A stretch of 64,000 bases of DNA from Aquipuribacter sp. SD81 (lineage in GTDB: Bacteria; Actinomycetota; Actinomycetes; Actinomycetales; JBBAYJ01). Below, piece after piece: positions 35,092-43,663 of this stretch. The DNA is taken from contig NZ_JBBAYJ010000011.1 in NCBI RefSeq assembly GCF_037153975.1, forward strand, positions 1 to 64,000, given 5' to 3'. The notes under the pieces were generated by a model that saw nothing but the letters and a program-made list of their open reading frames with translations, ran no database searches and was not told the DNA's origin. The translations under genes were made by a program, and so were the position numbers. Position 1 is the first letter of the stretch. The number at the start of each line of letters is the position of its first letter.

Positions 35092-36516
35092 ATGTTCAGC
35101 TCGTCCGACGAGGTCCTGAAGTACATCGCGGAGGAGGGTGTCGAGTTCGTCGACGTCCGCTTCTGCGACCTGCCCGGCATCATGCAGCACTTCACGCTGC
35201 CGGCCGCCGCCTTCGACGCCTCGGCCTTCGAGGACGGCCAGATGTTCGACGGGTCGTCGATCCGCGGCTTCCAGGCGATCCACGAGTCCGACATGAAGCT
35301 CATCCCGGACCCGGCGACGGCCTACGTCGACCCCTACCGCGCGGCGAAGACGCTCGTCATCACGCACTCGATCGTCGACCCCTTCACCGGCGAGCCCTAC
35401 AGCCGCGACCCGCGCCAGGTCGCGACCCGGGCCGAGGCGTACCTCAAGGGGACGGGCATCGCCGACACCGCGTTCTTCGGCCCCGAGGCCGAGTTCTACG
35501 TCTTCGACGACGTGCGCTTCGAGACGAAGCAGAACACCGGCTACTACGAGATCGACTCCGAGGAGGCCCAGTGGAACACGGGCCGCTCCGAGGAGGGCGG
35601 CAACCGCGGCTACAAGACGCGGTACAAGTCGGGCTACTTCCCGGTCTCCCCCACCGACCACCAGGCCGACCTGCGCGACGACATGGTCCGCACCCTGGGC
35701 CAGGTCGGCCTCGAGGTCGAGCGCGCCCACCACGAGGTCGGCGCCGCGGGCCAGGCGGAGATCAACTACAGGTTCAACACGCTGCTGCACGCCGCCGACG
35801 ACGTCATGAAGTTCAAGTACGTCATCAAGAACACGGCGTGGAAGCACGGCAAGACCGCGACGTTCATGCCGAAGCCCGTGTTCGGCGACAACGGCTCGGG
35901 CATGCACTGCCACCAGTCGCTGTGGAAGGACGGCGAGCCGCTGTTCTTCGACGAGGCCGGCTACGGCGGGCTGTCGGACACCGCCCGCTGGTACATCGGC
36001 GGCATCCTCGCCCACGCGCCCGCGCTGCTCGCCTTCACCAACCCGACGGTCAACAGCTACCACCGTCTCGTGCCGGGCTTCGAGGCGCCGGTCAACCTCG
36101 TGTACTCCGCGCGCAACCGTTCCGCGGCGATCCGCGTGCCGATCACGGGCTCCTCGCCGAAGGCCAAGCGCATCGAGTTCCGCGCGCCGGACCCCTCGAG
36201 CAACCCGTACCTCGCGTTCGCAGCCATGCTCATGGCGGGCATCGACGGCATCAAGAACCGCATCGAGCCGCCCGCGCCGGTCGACAAGGACCTCTACGAG
36301 CTCCCCCCCGAGGAGCACGCCGACATCGCGCAGGTGCCGACCACGCTGCCCGAGGTGCTGAAGGCGCTGCAGGAGGACCACGAGTTCCTCACCGAGGGCG
36401 ACGTGTTCACCCCCGACCTCATCGAGACGTGGGTCGACTGGAAGACGCAGAACGAGGTCCTGCCGATCCAGTCCCGCCCGCACCCGCACGAGTTCGAGCT
36501 GTACTACGACATCTGA
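35092..36516 (+). CDS. glnA: Glutamine synthetase, type I
   Basis: Makes glutamine from glutamate, ammonia and ATP; a dodecameric cytosolic enzyme. The 474-residue protein has [62 protein letters not shown] and Tyr402 in [10 protein letters not shown], the adenylylation-site context of GSI-beta enzymes. So it is probably controlled by GlnE adenylylation as well as by GlnR at the operator upstream. ATG 35092 follows CAGGAG. A strong terminator follows the gene. Confidence 0.97.
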   Translation: MFSSSDEVLKYIAEEGVEFVDVRFCDLPGIMQHFTLPAAAFDASAFEDGQMFDGSSIRGFQAIHESDMKLIPDPATAYVDPYRAAKTLVITHSIVDPFTGEPYSRDPRQVATRAEAYLKGTGIADTAFFGPEAEFYVFDDVRFETKQNTGYYEIDSEEAQWNTGRSEEGGNRGYKTRYKSGYFPVSPTDHQADLRDDMVRTLGQVGLEVERAHHEVGAAGQAEINYRFNTLLHAADDVMKFKYVIKNTAWKHGKTATFMPKPVFGDNGSGMHCHQSLWKDGEPLFFDEAGYGGLSDTARWYIGGILAHAPALLAFTNPTVNSYHRLVPGFEAPVNLVYSARNRSAAIRVPITGSSPKAKRIEFRAPDPSSNPYLAFAAMLMAGIDGIKNRIEPPAPVDKDLYELPPEEHADIAQVPTTLPEVLKALQEDHEFLTEGDVFTPDLIETWVDWKTQNEVLPIQSRPHPHEFELYYDI

Positions 36517-36535
36517 CGGTCCGACGGTCCCGCGC

Positions 36536-36570
36536 GAGCCGGGCGCTGCCTCCACGGCGGCGCCCGGCTC
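36536..36570. terminator. Bidirectional terminator after glnA
   Basis: GAGCCGGGCGC pairs perfectly with GCGCCCGGCTC, and the stem extends through a T-G wobble and GCC/GGC to a 5-base loop TCCAC, giving about 15 pairs. It lies midway between the ends of glnA and the convergent DUF6326-like gene. Confidence 0.8.
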
Positions 36571-36587
36571 TCGCCGTCCGAGCGGGG

Positions 36588-37061
36588 TCAGGCGGGGACG
36601 CCCGCCCTCGACGCGGCGGCGGTCGCGGGAGCCCCGGTGCGCGGCCACGCCCACGCGTACCGCAGCACGAGCACGAGGAGGACGGCCTCGAGCGCGAAGC
36701 CGAGCCCGTAGAACCACACCCACGTCTCGCCCACCACGTTGAAGGCCGCGAACGGCAGCTGCAGGGCCGCGACGACGAGGTTCACCACCCGGCCGGCGCG
36801 GGCGGGCAGGGTGACCGACAGCACGACCATGAGGATCGGCAGCGCCATGAGGGCGAGCGCCGTCGTCGCCCACGTCTGGGTGATGGCGAGCTCCCAGACC
36901 CTGCCGTCGAGGATGTCCTCGACCGTGCCGGGCCGGTAGAAGGCGAGGATGTCGACGTAGACATAGAGGAGCATGACGCCGGTCCAGAGGGCGGCGAGGA
37001 CCGCTCGGACGGGGACGCGCTGGTCGTCGAGGGCGCGGACGTCGGTCTGTCGTGTGCTCAT
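36588..37061 (-). CDS. Four-helix membrane protein, DUF6326-like
   Basis: A 157-residue integral membrane protein resembling the DUF6326 family; function unknown. Four membrane segments are visible. The first is AVLAALWTGVMLLYVYVDIL and a central one is TTALALMALPILMVVLSVTLP. Next comes VVNLVVAALQLPFAAFNVVG, and last GLGFALEAVLLVLVLRYAWAWP. ATG 37061 is chosen as MSTRQTDVRALDDQRVP leads directly into helix one. It is divergent from a two-component system, which may control it. Confidence 0.75.
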   Translation of the reverse strand: MSTRQTDVRALDDQRVPVRAVLAALWTGVMLLYVYVDILAFYRPGTVEDILDGRVWELAITQTWATTALALMALPILMVVLSVTLPARAGRVVNLVVAALQLPFAAFNVVGETWVWFYGLGFALEAVLLVLVLRYAWAWPRTGAPATAAASRAGVPA

Positions 37062-37069
37062 GCGGGGCT

Positions 37070-37197
37070 CCCGGGTCGTGGTGGAGGTCGTACGGTCCAC
37101 GGTGGACGGGCGCGGTCACCGGGGCATCGGTCCGGAGGTCGGTCCTCGCTCCGCCCGGGGCACGACCCGGGTCTCGTACTTTCGGCGGGTACGCCGA
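37070..37197. promoter_or_regulatory. Group of dyads between the DUF6326-like gene and the two-component system
   Basis: Three inverted repeats lie in the 163-base divergent gap. CCCGGGTCGTG (37070-37080) is mirrored by CACGACCCGGG (37161-37171). GTCCAC-G-GTGGAC covers 37095-37107, and TCGGCG-GGTA-CGCCGA covers 37182-37197, next to the kinase promoter. They are candidate binding sites for the neighbouring LuxR-type response regulator. Confidence 0.45.
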
Positions 37198-37211
37198 CGG
37201 GTGCCGGTCCC

Positions 37212-37217
37212 TAGGCT
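37212..37217 (+). promoter_or_regulatory. -10 box TAGGCT for the two-component operon
   Basis: TAGGCT, 7 bases, then GTG 37225: leaderless-type promoter. Confidence 0.65.
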
Positions 37218-37224
37218 CGCCGTC

Positions 37225-38364
37225 GTGGTCGACGTCCGGCGCGCGGTGCGGCAGACGCCGCGGCCTGCCGGTGCCGCGCCCGTCGGCCCGCTCGACCGTC
37301 TGCTGGCCGGCGGGTACGCGGTCGCGGTCCTCACCGAGGCCCTCCTCCGCCCGGACGTCGAGTGGCGGGTCCTCGTGACGACCGTCGCGCTCGCGGTCGC
37401 CCCCGCCCTGCTCGTGCGACGGACCCGCCCGCTGCTGGCCGCCTCTGTCGGGTGGGGCGCCACGGCGCTGCTGTCGCTCCTGCAGCTCGCGGCCGGCACC
37501 GGCGACCTCGGGCTGTGGTCCATGACGGCGGTCCTCCTCCTGCTCTTCTCGCTCGTGCGGTGGGGCTCCGGCCGGGAGACGGTTCTCGGGACGGCCGTCG
37601 TCGCCGGCGCGACCGCGCTCGGCATGTACGCCTCGGCGACGGGACCGACCGAGGTGGTGGGCGGCACCGTCCTGCTGCTGCTCGTCGCCGCCCTCGCGGT
37701 CGTGTTCCGCTACCGCGCCGAGGTGTGGGAGCGGCGCCGGCGCGAGGTCCGCGACGAGGAGCGGCTGCTGCTGGCCCGCGACCTGCACGACACCGTCGCG
37801 CACCACGTGTCCGCCATCGCCGTGCAGGCGCAGGCCGGCGGGGTGATCGCCGCCCAGCAGCCGGCGCGGGCGGCGGCGGTCCTCGCCGCGATCGAGGCGG
37901 AGGCCTCGCAGACGCTGGCGGAGATGCGCTCCATGGTGCGGGTGCTCCGCGACGAGGACGTCGCCGCGTACGCACCCGGGCCGGGCGTGCCCGACCTGCA
38001 GCGGCTCGCCCGCGCTGACGGCCTGCCTGCCGTCGAGGTGACGCTGGACGGACCGTTCACCGGCCTCCCCGGGCCCGTCGGGGCCACGCTGTACCGGCTC
38101 GCGCAGGAGTCCCTCACCAACGCCCGGCGGCACGCCCGCGACGCGACCCGTGTCCGCATCGACGTGCGCCGGGCGGGCGGCACCGTGCGGCTGCGCGTCC
38201 ACGACGACGGTCGCGGCGACGCCACGCGGGCGCCCGCGCCCGGCTACGGGCTGCGGGGCATGGCCGAGCGTGCCCGGCTGCTCGGCGGCTCGCTCCACGC
38301 CGGGCCCTGTCCCGAGGGCGGCTGGGCGGTCGAGGCGGTCCTACCGGTGGACCAGCGACCGTGA
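37225..38364 (+). CDS. Membrane sensor histidine kinase (HisKA_3, NarL/DesK type)
   Basis: A 379-residue sensor with about five membrane segments in residues 24-162 and almost no external loop, suggesting it senses a membrane-linked signal. The dimerisation/phosphoacceptor box is LLLARDLHDTVAHHVSAI with His188. The ATPase domain has the N box LYRLAQESLTNARRHA, VHDDGRG and YGLRGMAERARLLGG. The start is fixed by the -10 box. It overlaps the response regulator gene by 4 bases. Confidence 0.93.
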   Translation: MVDVRRAVRQTPRPAGAAPVGPLDRLLAGGYAVAVLTEALLRPDVEWRVLVTTVALAVAPALLVRRTRPLLAASVGWGATALLSLLQLAAGTGDLGLWSMTAVLLLLFSLVRWGSGRETVLGTAVVAGATALGMYASATGPTEVVGGTVLLLLVAALAVVFRYRAEVWERRRREVRDEERLLLARDLHDTVAHHVSAIAVQAQAGGVIAAQQPARAAAVLAAIEAEASQTLAEMRSMVRVLRDEDVAAYAPGPGVPDLQRLARADGLPAVEVTLDGPFTGLPGPVGATLYRLAQESLTNARRHARDATRVRIDVRRAGGTVRLRVHDDGRGDATRAPAPGYGLRGMAERARLLGGSLHAGPCPEGGWAVEAVLPVDQRP

Positions 38365-39020
38365 CGGTGCGCGTCGTCGTCGCCGACGACCAGGACCTCG
38401 TGCGCACGGGGCTCACGATGATCCTCGACGCCCAGCCCGACCTCGAGGTCGTGGGGCAGGCGGCGGACGGGCACGCGGCGCTCGAGCTCGCGGCCCGGCT
38501 GAGACCCGACGTGCTCCTGGTCGACATCCGCATGCCCGGGCTGGACGGCGTCGAGGTGACGCGACGGCTGGCGGGACCGGCCGTCGCCGAGCCGATGGCC
38601 GTGGTCGTCATCACGACCTTCGACCTCGACGCGTACGTGCTCGGGGCGCTGCGCGCCGGGGCGCGCGGCTTCCTGCTGAAGGACGCCGGGCCGGACCTGC
38701 TCGTGCAGGCGGTCCACGCGGCCGCGGCGGGCGACGCGCTCATCGCTCCGAACGTCACCCGCCGCCTGCTCGCGACCTTCGCCCGGCAGGCACGGGCGGC
38801 ACCGGTGCAGCCCGTCGACCCGCTGACCGAGCGCGAGGAGGAGGTGCTCGCGCTGGTGGCGCGGGGCCGCACCAACGCCGAGATCGCCGCGGAGCTGTTC
38901 GTCGGGCTCAGCACCGTCAAGACCCACGTGGCCTCGCTCATGACCAAGCTCGGCGCGCGCAACCGCGTCGAGGTCGCGCTGTGGGCGTACGAGGCGAGGT
39001 CGGTCGGTCCGGACGGCTGA
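38361..39020 (+). CDS. LuxR/NarL-family response regulator
   Basis: A 219-residue regulator paired with the upstream kinase through a GTGA overlap. The receiver domain has the acidic pair Asp9/Asp10 (VVVADDQDLV), phosphoacceptor Asp55 (LLVDIRMPGLDG), the Thr of VVITTFD and the Lys of FLLKDAGPD. The C-terminal HTH is LTEREEEVLALVARGRTNAEIA with GLSTVKTHVASLMTKL. Likely targets are its own operon or the divergent DUF6326-like gene, which is inference. Confidence 0.95.
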   Translation: MTVRVVVADDQDLVRTGLTMILDAQPDLEVVGQAADGHAALELAARLRPDVLLVDIRMPGLDGVEVTRRLAGPAVAEPMAVVVITTFDLDAYVLGALRAGARGFLLKDAGPDLLVQAVHAAAAGDALIAPNVTRRLLATFARQARAAPVQPVDPLTEREEEVLALVARGRTNAEIAAELFVGLSTVKTHVASLMTKLGARNRVEVALWAYEARSVGPDG

Positions 39021-39040
39021 GGTGCCGTCCGGCCGGCACC
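39021..39040. terminator. Hairpin after the response regulator gene
   Basis: GGTGCCG/CGGCACC form a 7-bp stem with a 6-base loop starting right after the stop codon, between converging genes. Confidence 0.5.
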
Positions 39041-39059
39041 GGACCGTGCCGCGCGACGG

Positions 39060-39752
39060 TCAGCCGTCCCCGGGCCGCTCGACCCCGAGGAACCGGCGCA
39101 GCACCGCCGCTCCCTCCGTTCGTACCTCGGTCTCGGGTCGGCGGAACGTCTCCGGCGTCACCGACACCCGCTGCTCCTCGACGCCCACGTCGCCGTCGCG
39201 GGTGTGCTGCACGATGCGGCGGCGACCGTCCTCGACGTACCCCACCTTGCGGCTCACGGCGGCCGAGGCCGCGTTCCCGACGACGTAGCCGGACTCGCAA
39301 CGCCCGGCGTCGAGCTCGTCGAAGGCGAACCCCACCACGAGCCGACGCATGAGGGTGCCGGTCCCCAGGCCGTGGTGCGCCCGCCCGAGCCACGAGCCGG
39401 TGAGGACGGTTCGCGTGAGGGGGAAGCCGACGGCGTGGAGGTCCTGCATGCCGACGACCTGGCCGTCGCGCCGCACGACGAGGGCGAGCCGCCACTCGTG
39501 GGGCGCGATGGTCGCGCGCTGCGTCCACCACCACGCGAGCGAGGTCGAAGGGAAGCCGTCGGGCTCACCCGGCGCGAAAGGTGCCTCGTGCCACGCCGAC
39601 AGGAACGGCATCGGCAGTCCTGGCGCCTGGATGCCGCCTCGTACGACCTCTACGAGCTCGGGCAGGTCGTCGTCGCGCAGCACCCGCAGCTCCACCGGGC
39701 CGCAAGCGATGCGCAACGCGTACGGCGGGAACACCTCCTCGAGCGTGAGCAC
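39060..39752 (-). CDS. GNAT family N-acetyltransferase
   Basis: A 230-residue acyl-CoA transferase of the RimJ/RimL-like type. It shows GPVELRVLRDDDLPELVEV at the N-terminus, WRLALVVRRDGQVVGMQDL in the central strands, and the acetyl-CoA loop SWLGRAHHGLGTGTLMRRLV, then ASAAVSRKVGYVEDGRRR. The protein opens MLTLEEVFPP from GTG 39752. The acceptor is unknown. It is divergent from the VOC unit at 39823. Confidence 0.9.
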   Translation of the reverse strand: MLTLEEVFPPYALRIACGPVELRVLRDDDLPELVEVVRGGIQAPGLPMPFLSAWHEAPFAPGEPDGFPSTSLAWWWTQRATIAPHEWRLALVVRRDGQVVGMQDLHAVGFPLTRTVLTGSWLGRAHHGLGTGTLMRRLVVGFAFDELDAGRCESGYVVGNAASAAVSRKVGYVEDGRRRIVQHTRDGDVGVEEQRVSVTPETFRRPETEVRTEGAAVLRRFLGVERPGDG

Positions 39753-39809
39753 GCCTCATCCTGCCCGCCGCCGTGCGCCTGTGCCGGCGTTGCCGTCGGC
39801 CACGAGGAC

Positions 39810-39815
39810 TACGGT
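39810..39815 (+). promoter_or_regulatory. -10 box TACGGT for the four-gene VOC unit
   Basis: TACGGT, 7 bases, then ATG 39823: leaderless-type promoter that probably serves all four genes to 42577. Confidence 0.65.
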
Positions 39816-39822
39816 GCCGGGC

Positions 39823-40995
39823 ATGGCGCCACCCTCCACGCCCTGGCGGACGCTCGACGGCGTCCCGACCGCGTGGTTCGGGGCGCCGTCGCTCGTGGCC
39901 GGCGCCGCGGCCGCGGCCGCGGTGACGGGCAGCCGGCCCGAGGCCGTGGTCGACGTCCGGGCCACCGGCGTCCGGGTGCGCCTGCCCGACGGCCCGGACG
40001 ACGGCTCGGTGTCGGACGCCGTCCGGGGCGCCGGCCTCGAGCCGGACCCGTCGGTCCTGCAGCAGGTGCGGGTGGTGTGGGAGACCGCCGACACCGGCGC
40101 CCTGGTGGCGTTCTGGTCCGGCGTCCTCGGGTACGACGTGGCCGCCGACGTGCTCCGCGACCCGCTGCGTCGCGACCCCGACCTGCTCCTGCGGCCCGCG
40201 ACGGAGCACCGCCCGCTGCGGGGACGGTTGCATCTCGACGTCGTGCGTCCCACCGCCGTCGTCGAGCGGGTGCGGCCTGGTTCGCCGGCCGGACCGTACG
40301 CCGTCCGCCACGCCGACCCCGACGGCAACGAGGTCGACCTCGTGGCGGGTGACCCGCTCGGCGACGACCCGGCCACCGCTGACTGGTGCACGGTCTTCAG
40401 CGCGATCGCCTGCTACCGCGTCAGGTCGACCGCCCAGCAGCAGGACCTGGCCGGGAACGTCGCCCGGCTCGCGCACGAGGCTGGCTTCCCGCTGCAGGTC
40501 GACCTGCGGCCGGGCCTCGTCGTGCTCGACAGCGGCAAGGACCGGTGGGAGGCGGACGCGCACGGGCTGCCGCTCGACTTCGTCGACCTCGCAGCGGGCC
40601 TGCAGACGACCGCCCGCGGATCCGGCGCGGCGGTCGAGCCGGACCTGCCGCGCTTCGCCCAGCTGTTCCTCGACGCCGTCGACGTCGTCGCCGTCCGTGC
40701 CTTCTGGCAGGCGGCGCTCCGCTACGAGCCGGACCGTCGGGAGGGCGTCACCGACCTGCACGACCCGCGAGGGCTCGGCCCGACGCTCGTCCTGCAGGAC
40801 ATGGACCCGGCGGAGACGGACCGGCGGAGGCAGCGCGACCGCGGCCACGTCGAGCTCCTCGTCCCGGCCGAGGCGGCCGAGGCCCGCGTGCGCGCCGCGC
40901 TGGAGTCAGGCGGACGGCTGCTGGCTCAGGGCGACGGGCGACGGCTCGTCGCCGACCCGGAGGGCAACGAGCTCGCGGTCGTCGAGGAGCCCTGA
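39823..40995 (+). CDS. Duplicated PCD-like plus VOC (glyoxalase) domain protein
   Basis: A 390-residue protein that looks like an internal duplication. Each half has an about 75-residue module resembling pterin-4a-carbinolamine dehydratase, then a VOC/glyoxalase module. In half one these are GVPTAWFGAPSLVAGAAAAA, then VSDAVRGAGLEPDPSVLQQ and VAFWSGVLGYDVAADV; in half two, CYRVRSTAQQQDLAGNVARL, then VDLAAGLQTTARGSGAAVEP and RAFWQAALRYEPDRREGV. The VOC ends HADPDGNEVDLV and VADPEGNELAVV are typical. The dehydratase histidine motif is not seen, so these modules are probably non-catalytic. The ligand is unknown. Confidence 0.8.
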   Translation: MAPPSTPWRTLDGVPTAWFGAPSLVAGAAAAAAVTGSRPEAVVDVRATGVRVRLPDGPDDGSVSDAVRGAGLEPDPSVLQQVRVVWETADTGALVAFWSGVLGYDVAADVLRDPLRRDPDLLLRPATEHRPLRGRLHLDVVRPTAVVERVRPGSPAGPYAVRHADPDGNEVDLVAGDPLGDDPATADWCTVFSAIACYRVRSTAQQQDLAGNVARLAHEAGFPLQVDLRPGLVVLDSGKDRWEADAHGLPLDFVDLAAGLQTTARGSGAAVEPDLPRFAQLFLDAVDVVAVRAFWQAALRYEPDRREGVTDLHDPRGLGPTLVLQDMDPAETDRRRQRDRGHVELLVPAEAAEARVRAALESGGRLLAQGDGRRLVADPEGNELAVVEEP

Positions 40996-40996
40996 G

Positions 40997-41209
40997 GTGT
41001 TCGTCCTCTTCGGCGTCGGCGACTCGCGTGACGAGCTGGGCCCGGGCGCCACGCGCACCTGCCCGCGCTGCCACAACACGACGACGTGGACCCGGGTCCG
41101 GACGTCGCGTCGCCTGACGGTCTTCTTCGTGCCGGTGCTCCGCTGGAGGCGCCGCGAGCTCGAGGTCTGCGGCATCTGCGGGACCGCGACGGAGGTGGGG
41201 CCGGCGTGA
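40997..41209 (+). CDS. Small zinc-ribbon protein
   Basis: A 70-residue protein with a four-cysteine zinc ribbon, TCPRCHN (Cys22, Cys25) and VCGICG (Cys58, Cys61), separated by a basic, hydrophobic strand RRLTVFFVPVLRWRRRELE. The short N-terminus is VFVLFGVGDSRDE. GTG 40997 starts 1 base after the VOC stop, so it is translated with that gene. Similar small zinc-ribbon proteins occur in many bacteria; the role is unknown. Confidence 0.85.
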   Translation: MFVLFGVGDSRDELGPGATRTCPRCHNTTTWTRVRTSRRLTVFFVPVLRWRRRELEVCGICGTATEVGPA

Positions 41210-41222
41210 CGGCGAGGCGAGC

Positions 41223-42143
41223 GTGAGGCCCGAGCGCCTCCTCGCCGCGTGCGAGAGCGCCCTCCTCCGCCCGGAGCACGCGCACGTCGTCGCCCTCGGG
41301 GTGAGCGACGGCACGCGGCGCCTGGTGGCCGGCCCCGACCCGGACGCCACGGGCGACGTCTTCTCCGTCACCAAGTCGGTGACCGCGACCGCGGTGCGCG
41401 CCGCGCTCGCCGACGGCGTCCTCGCCTCGCTCGACGACCCGCTCACCGTCCTCGACCGCGCGCCGGGCGTCACCGTGCACCGGCTGCTGTGCATGCGGCA
41501 GGCGTGGCGCGAGGACCCCGACATGGACGCCCTCGCCGGCACGGCCGCGGACCCGCTGCCCGCGATCGGGGCGGCCCTGGCGTCCGGAACCGCGGCGGAC
41601 GGCAGGCCGCGCTACGTCAACGCCGCGGCCCACCTGCTCGTGCGCGAGCTCGACGCGCGCACCGGGTCGGCTGCTGGCTACCTCTCACGGCGCGTCCTGG
41701 CACCGGCCGGCGTCGGCGAGCACGAGTGGGAGCGGGACGCGACCGGTGCCCCCTGGGGCCACGCCCACCTGCACCTCGGGATCGCCGACCTGCTGCTCCT
41801 CGGCGAGACGTGGGCAGCAGCACGGCCGGACCTGCACCCGGGCACCTGCGCGCTCGGGCCGCCGGTCGCACCGGAGCACCTCGCCTACGGCGGCGGGTTC
41901 TGGCACGGGGAGGACGTCCTGCTCGCCGCCGGATGGGGCGGGCAGTGCGTGCTCGTGCACCTGCCGACGGGCACGGTGCTCGCGGCGCTCACCCGCACCG
42001 GCTGGACGCGCGAGTCCGGCACCGACACGCTGCCGAGCGGCTGGGCGAGCGGACGGCGGCTGTTCGAGGAGCACGCCCTCCCGCTGCTGCGCGGGAGCCC
42101 GGCGGGCCACCGGCCCGCCGACGACGAAAGGGGCACGAGGTGA
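41223..42143 (+). CDS. Beta-lactamase-related serine hydrolase
   Basis: A 306-residue serine hydrolase of the beta-lactamase/DD-peptidase fold (class C or esterase-like). It has the nucleophile motif Ser48-V-T-Lys51 (FSVTKSVTATA) and Tyr131-V-Asn133 (RYVNAAAHLLV). The late motif may be WGGQCVLVHLP, in place of KTG or HTG. There is no signal peptide, so it is probably a cytosolic esterase or peptidase rather than a secreted lactamase. GTG 41223 lies 13 bases after the zinc-ribbon gene, and the next gene overlaps by 4 bases. Confidence 0.85.
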   Translation: MRPERLLAACESALLRPEHAHVVALGVSDGTRRLVAGPDPDATGDVFSVTKSVTATAVRAALADGVLASLDDPLTVLDRAPGVTVHRLLCMRQAWREDPDMDALAGTAADPLPAIGAALASGTAADGRPRYVNAAAHLLVRELDARTGSAAGYLSRRVLAPAGVGEHEWERDATGAPWGHAHLHLGIADLLLLGETWAAARPDLHPGTCALGPPVAPEHLAYGGGFWHGEDVLLAAGWGGQCVLVHLPTGTVLAALTRTGWTRESGTDTLPSGWASGRRLFEEHALPLLRGSPAGHRPADDERGTR

Positions 42144-42577
42144 CGGAGCAGGACGGCGAGCACCTGCTGCGTACCTACCTCGCCGCCGGCGACGCGAGGG
42201 ACTGGGGCGCTCTCGACGACGTGCTCGCCGACGACGTCGTCACCCGCTCCCCCGGCGGCAGCGTGCTCCACGGGCGAGCGGCGGCGGTCGAGGCGTGGCG
42301 GGCCGGGCACGCCGGCCTGAGCCGGCTGCGGCACGACGTCCTCACCGTCGTCGCGGCCGGGGACCACGTCGCCGCCCGGGTCCTCGTGACCGGCCACCAC
42401 ACCGGCCGCTTCCTCGGCGTGGAGCCGACCGGCGCCCGGGTCGCGGTCGACCAGGCCGTTTTCGCCCGGATCGCGCTCGGCCGCGTCGCCGAGGTGTGGG
42501 AGGTCGTCGACACCGGCAGCGGCCTGCAGCAGCTGGGGGTGCTCGGCGCGCGCCCGCTCGCGCCCGGCCGGGACTGA
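42140..42577 (+). CDS. SnoaL/NTF2-like fold protein
   Basis: A 145-residue small alpha+beta cone-fold protein. Typical elements: LLRTYLAAGDARDWGALDDVLADDVV, GRAAAVEAWRAGHAGL, HVAARVLVTGHHTGRF and IALGRVAEVWEVVDTGSGLQQLG. Such proteins are isomerases, cyclases or ligand-binding proteins. GTG 42140 overlaps the upstream stop, so it is the last gene of the four-gene unit. No catalytic assignment is made. Confidence 0.88.
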   Translation: MTEQDGEHLLRTYLAAGDARDWGALDDVLADDVVTRSPGGSVLHGRAAAVEAWRAGHAGLSRLRHDVLTVVAAGDHVAARVLVTGHHTGRFLGVEPTGARVAVDQAVFARIALGRVAEVWEVVDTGSGLQQLGVLGARPLAPGRD

Positions 42578-42607
42578 GACGGTCGGAGCCGCCCCGCGCC
42601 GGTCGCC

Positions 42608-43564
42608 TCAGTGCGCCGGCTGCGCCTTGCGCCCGCCGCGGGCCCGCTTGATGCCCGTCACCACCGCGACGACCACCGCGCCCGCGACGGCTCCGAGCAG
42701 AGCAGAGCCGAGCGTGTTGGTCAGCCACGCGAGCACGCCGCCGACCGCGCCGGTCGCCTCGCGCACGGCCTCCTCCGCCGCGTGGACGAGGTCGTACGGC
42801 CCGGTGAGGCCGAGCTCGTCGAGTCCGACGAGCAGGATGTGCCCGCCCACCCACAGCATCGCGACGATGCCGACGGTCGCCAGGAACGCGAGCACGCGGG
42901 GCATGAGTGCGACGAGGCCGCGACCCACCCGCTGTGCCGCGGCGCTGTCGCGCTCGGCGAGCCGCAGGCCGATGTCGTCCATCTTCACGATGAGCGCCAC
43001 CACGCCGTACACGAGCGCGGTGATGCCGACCGCGACGACGAGGAGGATGACGGCGCGGGACAGCAGCGGCTCGTCGGTCACCTCGTCGAGGGCGATCACC
43101 ATGATCTCCGCGCTGAGGATGAAGTCGGTGCGGACGGCGCCCTTGACGACCGTCGCCTCGTGCTCGGGTCCGGCGGCCGCGGCGGGCGTCGCGGGCGCGT
43201 GCTCGTGGTGGGCGATCTTCTCCCAGATCTTCTCCGCGCCCTCGTACGAGAGGTAGAGCCCGCCGAGCATGAGGATGGGGGTGAGGAGCCAGGGCAGGAA
43301 CTGGCTGAGCAGCAGCGCCACCGGCAGGATGACGAGCACCTTGTTGATGAGGGACCCGCGGGCGATCCTGCCGATGATCGGCAGCTCGCGCTGGGCGGCG
43401 AGGCCCTGCACGTAGCGCGGGGTGACGGCGGTGTCGTCGACCACGACGCCCGCGGCCTTGGCGCTCGCGCGCCCGGCGGCGGCACCCACGTCGTCGACCG
43501 ACGCCGCGGCCAGCTTGGCCAGGGCGGCCACGTCGTCGAGCAGCGCCACCAGTCCACCCGGCAC
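42608..43564 (-). CDS. DUF808 (YedI-like) membrane protein
   Basis: A 318-residue inner-membrane protein of the DUF808/YedI family; function unknown. Family signatures: GGLVALLDDVAALAKLAAAS at the N-terminus, KAAGVVVDDTAVTPRYV, LPIIGRIARGSLINKVLVILP and GGLYLSYEGAEKIWEKI, then VKGAVRTDFILSAEIMVIAL. About seven membrane segments are visible. GTG 43564 follows GGGAGG. A -10 candidate TAGGCT lies upstream near 43600. Confidence 0.92.
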   Translation of the reverse strand: MPGGLVALLDDVAALAKLAAASVDDVGAAAGRASAKAAGVVVDDTAVTPRYVQGLAAQRELPIIGRIARGSLINKVLVILPVALLLSQFLPWLLTPILMLGGLYLSYEGAEKIWEKIAHHEHAPATPAAAAGPEHEATVVKGAVRTDFILSAEIMVIALDEVTDEPLLSRAVILLVVAVGITALVYGVVALIVKMDDIGLRLAERDSAAAQRVGRGLVALMPRVLAFLATVGIVAMLWVGGHILLVGLDELGLTGPYDLVHAAEEAVREATGAVGGVLAWLTNTLGSALLGAVAGAVVVAVVTGIKRARGGRKAQPAH

Positions 43565-43612
43565 GGCGGTACCTCCCGGTCGTCGGTCTCGTGCGCGAGG
43601 AGCCTAGACGCA

Positions 43613-43647
43613 CGCGCCCCCGTCACCGCACGGGTGACGGGGGCGCG
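43613..43647 (-). terminator. Strong hairpin between the 53-residue gene and DUF808
   Basis: A perfect 15-bp stem (43613-43627 with 43633-43647) with a 5-base loop GCACG. It lies 17 bases past the stop of the small gene and before the DUF808 promoter on the same strand. Confidence 0.75.
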
Positions 43648-43663
43648 TTGGCCGGAAGGCGGG

